This document shows positions 1 through 6,142 of a DNA stretch of 7,806 nt, piece by piece; the first letter of the stretch is position 1; each line of letters starts with the position of its first letter. The notes under the pieces were generated by a model. It was given only the letters and a program-made list of their open reading frames with translations, was not told where the DNA came from and did no database searches. Origin of the DNA: Candidatus Woesearchaeota archaeon (GTDB lineage Archaea > Nanobdellota > Nanobdellia > Woesearchaeales > UBA10216); assembly GCA_016180145.1 (NCBI GenBank), contig JACPBT010000026.1:1-7806 (forward strand). The letters run 5' to 3'. A program made the translations under genes and the position numbers.

Positions 1-674
1 GGGAAAAGGGGGTGATGCTTGGGAAGATTATCAACACCAAGGATGTTGAAATGGAAGACCCCAACCTGAGAAACCTTGCTGCTGAAGTTTCAACAGGCAG
101 GAAAACGACTTATAACAGCAGCGGGAACAAAACGGTAGTGGTGATTGACTGCGGAGTAAAACTAAACATAATAAGAAGCCTGATAAGAAGAAACTGCAAA
201 GCAGTAAGAGTGCCGTGGGACTATGACTTTCTAAAAGAAGACTATGACGGGGTAGTAATAAGCAACGGGCCAGGCGACCCAAAGATGTGCACTGCCACTA
301 TAAAGAATGTGGCTGCCGCCATGAAGAAGGACATACCGATATTCGGAATATGCCTCGGAAACCAGATAATGGCGCTGGCTGCCGGAGGAGACACTTACAA
401 GCTAAAGTATGGACATCGCAGCCAGAACCAGCCCTGTGTAAATAAGATAACAGGACACTGCTACATAACAACACAAAACCATGGCTATGCTGTAAATATG
501 AAAACAATGCCCCCTGACTGGGATGAACTGTTTGCGAATGCAAACGACGGAACTAATGAAGGACTAAGGCACAAAACAAAGCCGTTTATGAGCGTCCAAT
601 TTCATCCAGAGGCAACGCCAGGGCCGGTTGATGCAGAGTTTTTGTTTGACGAGTTTATGAGGATGATGAAATGA
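1..674 (+). CDS. carA: Carbamoyl-phosphate synthase small (glutaminase) subunit, 5'-truncated by the window edge
   Basis: CarA hydrolyses glutamine and passes ammonia to CarB for carbamoyl phosphate synthesis in the cytosol. The reading frame is open to the window edge (first whole codon at 3) and reads EKGVMLGKI, a conserved internal CarA segment, so the GTG at 12 is not the true start. Roughly the first 130 residues, the N-terminal CarB-contacting domain, lie outside the window. What remains is the linker and the whole class I glutamine amidotransferase domain: SNGPGDP, nucleophile Cys in GICLGNQ (codon 351-353), TQNHGYAV, and the His and Glu of FHPEA (codons 603-605 and 609-611). The catalytic triad is intact. 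Wording such as NQPC, NANDGTNEG and FMSVQFHPEA is closer to eukaryotic CAD than to E. coli CarA. The stop overlaps the next start as ATGA (671-674), implying translational coupling. Confidence 0.96.
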   Translation, partial: EKGVMLGKIINTKDVEMEDPNLRNLAAEVSTGRKTTYNSSGNKTVVVIDCGVKLNIIRSLIRRNCKAVRVPWDYDFLKEDYDGVVISNGPGDPKMCTATIKNVAAAMKKDIPIFGICLGNQIMALAAGGDTYKLKYGHRSQNQPCVNKITGHCYITTQNHGYAVNMKTMPPDWDELFANANDGTNEGLRHKTKPFMSVQFHPEATPGPVDAEFLFDEFMRMMK

Positions 675-1648
675 GCGAAGAAATGGTTGACGTTGTGGAT
701 GAGAACGACAAGTTTGTCAGGAAAGCCACAAGGAAAGAAGCAAAAGAGAAATTCCTAAAGCACAGATACTCCAGAGTCATTGTCCTAAATGGAGAAGGCA
801 GGCTTCTTATCCAGAAGAGAGCGAAGAATAAACAGCCATCACCCGGCTACTGGGACATTGGAATGACTGAAACAGTAAAAAGCGGCGAAAGCTACGAAGA
901 AGCAGCTCAACGCGGATTAAGAGAAGAATTAGGCATAAGCAATGCAAAAATAACTTTCCTGTTTAAACTAAGCTACCAATCACAGCACAATAACGCTGTA
1001 TGCTCAGTCTACAAATGCACACATAACGGCAAAATCACACCTTCCCCAGAGGAAGTAGAAGACGCCAGATTCCTGACAGAAACAGAATTCAAGCAGTTTT
1101 TGCAAAAAGAGCCATTTACTTACGGAGGCAAACTCACCTTTGAAACTTACCTCTTTAAGCCAATAGACATTGTGGACGACAACGACAAAGTAATCGGCAA
1201 AGCCACGTGGCAGGAGGCAAGAGAAAAGGGACTTGCATTCAGGGCGGCAAATGTGCTGGTATTCAACCAAAAAGGAGAGCTTTTTGTCCACAGGAGAAGC
1301 CGCAACCTGCCAACATTCCCGGGGATGTGGGACTTCAAGCTCGGAGGAATAGTTGATGCCGGAGAAAGCTACGAGGAAGCGGCGCTACGGGAACTGAATG
1401 AAGAGGCAGGAATCCAAAATGCCAAGCCGGAATACCTCTTCAGCCAGAAACACAGGAACGGAAAACACAAAGTAAACAGGAAAGTATACAGGTGCATATA
1501 CAACGGAAAAATGAAGCTGCAACAGGAGGAGATAGAAGAAGGAAAATTCGTTGCAATTGAGGAAGCAAAAAGAATGATGAATGAAAAAGACGCATCACCA
1601 ACCGGAAAAAGCGTGCTTGAGGAGTTTTTTAGAAGAGAGGAAAAATGA
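671..1648 (+). CDS. Tandem-NUDIX hydrolase, two YfcD/IPP-isomerase-like domains
   Basis: A 325-residue protein made of two copies of one domain: residues about 5-160 and 165-320. Each begins VDxxDxNDKxxxKATxxEA and continues to a PGxWD motif and a NUDIX box, as in the YfcD / isopentenyl-diphosphate isomerase-like branch. NUDIX proteins usually hydrolyse nucleoside diphosphates linked to another group; the substrate here cannot be told. The second box is canonical (G226, E232, R240-E241, E244-E245, G247). The first deviates at two signature sites: E67 stands where the first Gly should be, and G82 replaces the Glu of the RE pair (the catalytic base position in MutT), although E85-E86 remain. 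The first domain may therefore be inactive or structural. It is coupled to carA by a 4-nt overlap and separates carA from carB, which are usually adjacent. Fold assignment is firm; the function is unknown. Confidence 0.88.
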   Translation: MSEEMVDVVDENDKFVRKATRKEAKEKFLKHRYSRVIVLNGEGRLLIQKRAKNKQPSPGYWDIGMTETVKSGESYEEAAQRGLREELGISNAKITFLFKLSYQSQHNNAVCSVYKCTHNGKITPSPEEVEDARFLTETEFKQFLQKEPFTYGGKLTFETYLFKPIDIVDDNDKVIGKATWQEAREKGLAFRAANVLVFNQKGELFVHRRSRNLPTFPGMWDFKLGGIVDAGESYEEAALRELNEEAGIQNAKPEYLFSQKHRNGKHKVNRKVYRCIYNGKMKLQQEEIEEGKFVAIEEAKRMMNEKDASPTGKSVLEEFFRREEK

Positions 1649-1833
1649 CCAAATTCCGAAAAATTTGCAAAAAAATTGGAAGAATTACGACAAATACCAC
1701 TGGACACTGGACAGGTGCCCGAGTAAGCTTTATTAAGGACTTTCACAGCATTAACTACGCGCTCCGGAATGAGGAGATTTCCACAGCATGTGTTGGAAAT
1801 TTCACAATAGATGAGGGTTCTGGAGGAATGAAG
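1649..1833 (+). other. Short segment between the NUDIX gene and the nuclease gene, no convincing gene
   Basis: These 185 bases are formally open in the frame of the downstream nuclease from an ATG at 1645, but the encoded 63 residues have no recognisable motif. I prefer the start at 1834, which has a good ribosome binding site. In the NUDIX frame, 25 sense codons follow the TGA before a TAA at about 1724; they read like a plausible amphipathic peptide (SEKFAKKLEELRQ) and could be an eroded tail. A tandem heptamer ACTGGAC lies at 1699-1712. A weak TATA-like TTTATTAA at 1729-1736 could serve a separate promoter for the nuclease gene, but the match is poor. Confidence 0.4.
1822..1826 (+). promoter_or_regulatory. 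Ribosome binding site deciding the nuclease start
   Basis: GGAGG lies 7 nt before the ATG at 1834 and only 1 nt before the in-frame ATG at 1828. The 7-nt spacing favours 1834. It also marks this site as a better start than the ATG at 1645, which merely overlaps the preceding stop. Confidence 0.6.
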
Positions 1834-2553
1834 ATGAAAACAAAAGAACAGGTTATGAGTGAAATAAAAACATTAGCGAAAACTGACAGAAAACTGCTAA
1901 ACAGCAAGTACTTAGGTAAAATAGGCTACAGTAGTTTGGTCAACTATGCTTACAAGCATTTTGGATCATGGAATAATGCCATTCTAGCAAGCGGGGAAAA
2001 ACCACTTTATCAAAAGTGGAACAAAGAAAGGGTAACTAGTGAAATCAAGCGACTTCATAAAGAAACCGGCAGAGTCCCAAATTACGGAGAATTAAGAAGA
2101 AAAGGCGAAATGGCGCTCCCAATGGCTGCAGTAATTTACTGGGGCTGTTGGACTAATGCTATTAGGGCTGCGGGTTTAAAACCATATAGAAATGATTATT
2201 GGACCAAAAAATCACTCGTGGATGAGTTGAAGCTAAAATTTAAAGAGTTTGGGTATGTGCCTTCAGGAAAGGAATTAAAGCAAAAAGGAAGGTTCGACCT
2301 TGTTGCTTCGGGCTCAAAATTCTTTAGCGGATATAATAATTATCTAAGAGCAGCAGGATTTGAGCCTGTTCTTATTCCAAACATCTGGACAAAGGAAAGC
2401 GTGAAGAATGAACTTAGGTCTTTAGCTAAAGAACTAAAACGTACACCAACCGAAAGAGATGTAATTGCATTAGGCAGGCGAACATTAATATCTGCTGCGT
2501 GGAGACAATTTAAAGGTTGGAATAATGCTATCGAGGCAGCAGGATTAAATGCC
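1834..2553 (+). repeat. Four tandem protein-level DNA-binding repeats
   Basis: The repeats cover residues about 1-57, 61-117, 122-178 and 184-240. Their closing motifs are FGSWNNAILASG (43-54), WGCWTNAIRAAG (103-114), FSGYNNYLRAAG (164-175) and FKGWNNAIEAAG (226-237). Copies 2 to 4 begin with W-N/T-K. The copies are diverged at DNA level, so this is an old duplication and not an unstable DNA repeat. Confidence 0.8.
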
Positions 2554-2943
2554 AACTGGAATTTTGTTAAGGACAAAACATGGAAACTCTGGGAAACATT
2601 TGTTCTAGAACTATGCAGCTCCTTATTTTTAGACTCTGAAACGCACAAAATTTTGCCAAATAAGACTATGCCTGATTTTTATGAGTATACAACTAAGACA
2701 ATTATTGAAGTCAAGATTAATGGTGGCGATACTACAATTCCTGCGACAATAAGGAATTATTCTCCATATTGCAATAGAATAGAAATTTGGTATTTAACAG
2801 GAAAACCTGCAAATATTTCCAGCAGTAAAGTGATTTTCAGAGGGCCTGAATATGTAAGTGATATAATTAAAGAAGATAAAGAATTAATGGAACAATTTGC
2901 ATCTATGTCAAATCATTACGCAAATGAAAGAGAAAAAAATTAG
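1834..2943 (+). CDS. Homing-endonuclease-like protein: four HEN-associated repeats plus PD-(D/E)XK nuclease domain
   Basis: A 369-residue protein. Residues 1-240 are four degenerate copies of a 55-60 residue repeat with the pattern W(T/N)KE-helix, GRxP, (F/Y)xGWNNAIxAAG. This matches the homing-endonuclease-associated repeat family, presumed to bind DNA. Residues about 250-345 look like a PD-(D/E)XK nuclease: WETFVLEL with E254, then P280-D281, then E292-V293-K294 at the end of a hydrophobic strand, then a strand ending IWYL. All the expected acidic and Lys residues are present, so it may be active. Ile codon use (6 ATA of 23 by my count) contrasts with pyrD (21 of 29), which suggests transfer. 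It overlaps the carB start by 20 nt and ends 52 nt before the putative carB intron, fitting a freestanding homing endonuclease. A start at 1645 would add 63 residues and is less likely. The target is unknown. Confidence 0.8.
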   Translation: MKTKEQVMSEIKTLAKTDRKLLNSKYLGKIGYSSLVNYAYKHFGSWNNAILASGEKPLYQKWNKERVTSEIKRLHKETGRVPNYGELRRKGEMALPMAAVIYWGCWTNAIRAAGLKPYRNDYWTKKSLVDELKLKFKEFGYVPSGKELKQKGRFDLVASGSKFFSGYNNYLRAAGFEPVLIPNIWTKESVKNELRSLAKELKRTPTERDVIALGRRTLISAAWRQFKGWNNAIEAAGLNANWNFVKDKTWKLWETFVLELCSSLFLDSETHKILPNKTMPDFYEYTTKTIIEVKINGGDTTIPATIRNYSPYCNRIEIWYLTGKPANISSSKVIFRGPEYVSDIIKEDKELMEQFASMSNHYANEREKN

Positions 2944-5900
2944 GAAAGTGCTCCTAATCGGCTCAGGAGCCCTGACTATAGGTCAAGCGGGTGAAAGCTT
3001 GCTTCGTTAAGGCGAACAAGCCACATTTTTGACTATAGCGGGGCACAGGCTGAGAAGGCGCTAAAGGAAGAGGGAATTGAAGTATTACTTGTAAATCCGA
3101 ACATAGCTACTGTGCAAACCGATGAAAAAATGGCAGACAAAATCTACTTCCTGCCAATAACGCCATACTTTGTTGAAAAAGTCATTGAAAAAGAAAAGCC
3201 GGATGGCATACTGCTTGGATTCGGCGGGCAGACAGCGCTCAACTGCGGGGTTGAACTACATGACGACGGAGTGCTTGAGAAGCATGGCGTAAAGGTGCTG
3301 GGAACGCCAATCTCAGCAATAAAGGCAACAGAAGACCGAGAGCTGTTCGCAAAGAAACTTGCTGAGGTCGGGCTCAAGACGCCAAGAAGCTTTGCAGTTA
3401 CTGACGTGAATAATGCGCTGGCGGCTGCCGAAAAGATACAATACCCAGTAATGATAAGGGCGGCATACGCACTCGGCGGTCTCGGAAGCGGAGTATGCAG
3501 GACCAGGGAGCAGCTAAAGGAAACAGCGGAAAAGGCATTTTCACATTCAAAACAGATACTTGTTGAGGAGTATTTGAACAAGTGGAAAGAAGTTGAGTAT
3601 GAAGTTGTCAGGGATGATTACGACAACTGCATAACAGTATGCAACATGGAGAACTTTGACCCAATGGGCATACACACAGGAGACAGCATAGTGGTAGCGC
3701 CTTCGCAGACGCTCAACAACCACGAATACCACATGCTGCGCGAAATTGCGATAAAACTCATAAGGCACCTTGGGATAGTGGGGGAGTGCAACATACAATA
3801 CGCACTTGACCCCCTGAGTGAAGACTACAGGATAATAGAAGTCAACGCCAGACTGTCAAGAAGCTCTGCACTGGCAAGCAAGGCAACAGGCTACCCCCTC
3901 GCATTCGTAGCGGCAAAACTGGCGCTTGGCTACTCCCTGACCGAATTAAAAAACTCAATAACCAAATCAACAACAGCATGCTTTGAGCCGGCACTGGACT
4001 ACATAGTCGTGAAGATGCCAAGATGGGACCTAAAAAAATTCAGGCACGTCAAAAGAAACATAGGAAGCTCAATGAAATCTGTAGGAGAGGTAATGGCAAT
4101 AGGCAGAACCTTTGAGGAAGCGCTCCAAAAAGCAATACGAATGACAGACACAGGCATGCACGGAATAACCTGCAACGAATACGAATGCGACGCTGAAAAA
4201 GAGCTTTCAGAGCCAACAGATGAGAGAATACTGGCGGTTGCAGAAGCAATAAAGAAAGGCTACAGCACCGAAGAGATAACAAAGATTACAGGCATAGACA
4301 AATGGTTCCTTGAAAAAATAAAAAACATAACAGACATGGAAGAAAAGCTGAGAAAGATGAAGCTGAAAGAACTTGGTGCTGAAACGCTGCTTAAAGCAAA
4401 ACAGCTCGGATTCTCAGACAAGCAGCTATCCATAACATTTGACACAGAACACACTGAGATAAAGAAACTGAGGGAGCGGCTCGGGGTAAAACCAGTTGTG
4501 AAACAAATAGACACCCTTGCAGCAGAATACCCTGCAAAGACCAATTACCTGTATTTAACGTATAACGGCAACGAGGATGACATTGGCTTTGATGGAAACA
4601 AGAAGGTTATCGTCCTCGGAAGCGGCGTTTACAGAATAGGAAGCAGCGTGGAATTTGACTGGTGCTGTGTGAATGCAGCACTGACAGCAAAAGAGGCAGG
4701 CTATGAAACAATAATGATAAACTACAACCCCGAAACCGTTTCAACAGATTACGATGTGTGCGACAAGCTGTATTTTGACGAGATATCATTTGAGACAGTA
4801 GCAGAAATTTACGAAAAGGAAAAGCCGGAAGGCATAATAATCTCAATGGGAGGCCAGACGCCAAACAACATAGCAATGAAGCTTGACAAAGCAGGCATAA
4901 AAATACTCGGCACATCTGCCAAAAGCATAGACCAGGCAGAAGACCGGTACAAGTTCTCAAAAATGCTTGACGAAATCGGAATAGCACAGCCGCAATGGAA
5001 GGAGCTGACAAACTACGCGGAGGCAAAAAGATTTGCAAAAGAAGCAAACTACCCTGTCCTTGTAAGGCCGTCATACGTGCTAAGCGGCGCAGCAATGAAT
5101 GTGGCATTCAACGACGAAGACCTTGAAATATACCTGAAAAACGCATCAAAAGTCAACAAAGAACACCCGGTAGTGATAAGCAAATTCATGGTAAACTCAA
5201 AGGAAATTGAGGTGGACGCTGTTGCAAAAGATGGAAGGATAATGGAAGAGGCAATAACAGAACACATTGAGAATGCAGGCGTGCATTCAGGGGATGCAAC
5301 AATGGTATACCCAGCCAAAAACCTTTACCCTGAAACAGTCAGCGAAGTAAAAAGAATCGCAGCAGCGATAGCGGACAAACTCAGAATAACAGGACCATTC
5401 AACATACAATTCATAGCAAAAGAAAACAAAGTAATGGTAATAGAATGCAACCTAAGAGCGTCAAGAAGCTTCCCATTCGTCTCAAAAACAGGCAAAAACA
5501 ACCTGATAGAAACAGCGACAAAAACAATACTCGGAAAAGAAACAAAAGAAACCAGAAAGGACATACGGCATGTTGGCGTCAAATCACCACAGTTCTCATT
5601 CTCAAGACTGACAGGAGCAGACCCGCTCCTGACAGTAGAAATGGCATCAACAGGAGAGGTGGCATGCATAGGAGATGATGTTCATGAAGCATTCCTCAAA
5701 GCGCTGCTCGCAGCAGGATTCAAACTCCCAAAAAAGAACATACTACTCAGCCTCGGAGGAGAAGAAAACAAGGAAAAATTCATTGAACACGCCAAAAAGC
5801 TCAAAAAGCTCGGATACACGCTATACGCAACACAGCACACATCAGAAAGGCTAAAGCAGAACGACGTGGAAAACACACTCCTGCACAAAATAAGCGAAAA

Positions 5901-6132
5901 CAAAACACCAAACATAAAAGAATACCTGAACAGGGAAAAGCTGGAACTGATAATAAACATACCAAACAAATACAACGAACAGGAACAAACAGACGGATAC
6001 ACAATAAGAAGGAAAGCAGCAGACTTCAACATACCGCTGATAACCAACCTACAGCTGGCAAAGCTGCTGGTGGAAGCAATAGCTGCAAAAGAATTAAAAG
6101 AACTGAAAATAAAGGCATGGAACGAATACTGA
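2924..6132 (+). CDS. carB: Carbamoyl-phosphate synthase large subunit, split by a 32-nt intron: join(2924-2995, 3028-6132)
   Basis: CarB makes carbamoyl phosphate from ammonia, bicarbonate and two ATP. Joined, the two exons give 24 + 1034 = 1058 residues, normal for the family. Exon 1 encodes the first nucleotide-binding loop (GSGALTIGQAGE) and exon 2 continues FDYSGAQAEKALKEEG, exactly as in other CarBs. Domains: first ATP-grasp synthetase unit about 1-400 (E295 and N297 in EVNARLSRSS), oligomerisation region about 400-545, second unit from about 550 (GSGVYRIGSSVEFDWC; E830 and N832 in ECNLRASRS), and an MGS-like allosteric domain about 926-1058. Sequence wording is close to eukaryotic CAD, for example NPNIATVQT and KQIDTLAAEYPAKTNYLYLTY. 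Unspliced, translation from 2924 stops at 3008 after 28 residues. A GTG at 3112 is an internal Val. No Shine-Dalgarno precedes the ATG, so translation is probably coupled to the overlapping nuclease gene or leaderless from a nearby promoter (ATATAATTAA at 2861 is a weak candidate). Confidence 0.92.
2976..3038 (+). other. Bulge-helix-bulge-like splice structure spanning both exon-intron junctions
   Basis: From outside in: CUAUA (2976-2980) with UAUAG (3034-3038); G2981 bulged; GUCAA (2982-2986) with UUGAC (3029-3033); an internal loop GCGG (2987-2990) against AUUU (3025-3028); a central helix GUG (2991-2993) with CAC (3022-3024); a three-base bulge AAA (2994-2996); then the intron hairpin. The protein-based junctions fall after the second base of the AAA bulge (2995/2996) and after the second U of UUU (3027/3028), as in splicing-endonuclease substrates. 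The central helix is 3 bp rather than 4 (G2990 faces A3025), and the 3' bulge is an internal loop, so this is a relaxed form. Confidence 0.7.
2996..3027 (+). other. Putative 32-nt archaeal-type intron within carB
   Basis: The insertion sits between codon 24 (GAA, Glu) and codon 25 (TTT, Phe), in the middle of the invariant CarB motif GQAxEFDYSG. It has an in-frame TAA at 3008-3010, and its length is not a multiple of 3. The borders are unique: shifting by one base either way changes the product. Most of the insert is a hairpin: GCUUG (2997-3001) pairs with CAAGC (3017-3021) and UUCG (3003-3006) with CGAA (3013-3016), with one bulged C and a six-base loop UUAAGG. Excision yields a full CarB. 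The alternatives, a disabling insertion or translational bypass, fit less well. Confidence 0.8.
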
Positions 6133-6137
6133 GGTGG
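6131..6137 (+). promoter_or_regulatory. Ribosome binding site of pyrD
   Basis: GAGGTGG begins within the carB stop codon (TGA 6130-6132) and ends 5 nt before the GTG start at 6143. It supports the GTG as the true start and implies co-translation from the carB message. Confidence 0.65.
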
Positions 6138-6142
6138 TCTAA

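Noticed and set aside
12..14. GTG at 12 as the start of CarA
   Set aside because: The frame is open to the window edge and encodes EKG just before, a conserved internal CarA segment; the gene is cut by the window, not short.
1645..1833. Start of the nuclease protein at the ATG overlapping the NUDIX stop
   Set aside because: The extra 63 residues match no part of the repeat pattern and have unlikely composition, while GGAGG precedes the ATG at 1834 at good spacing. Not fully excluded.
2990..3030. Programmed translational bypass over the 32 nt, as in phage T4 gene 60
   Set aside because: Bypass needs matching take-off and landing codons. The codon before the gap is GAA and the triplet before the landing site is ATT, so no match exists, whereas the BHB-like fold explains both borders.
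2997..3030. Intrinsic terminator (hairpin followed by T run) at the intron
   Set aside because: A hairpin is followed by CCACA and then five T, but the T run is part of the Phe codon and carB clearly continues; the exon pairing explains it better.
5445..5678. Second + frame inside carB (77 codons)
   Set aside because: It lies wholly inside the conserved second synthetase unit, is Lys/Arg/Asn-rich and has no homology I recognise.
2924..6132. carB as a pseudogene disabled by insertion
   Set aside because: All motifs of the remaining 1034 codons are intact, with no other stop or frameshift, and the insert restores function exactly when removed.
3112..6132. carB starting at GTG 3112
   Set aside because: It would delete the first nucleotide-binding loop; the frame upstream encodes conserved CarB residues back to 3028.
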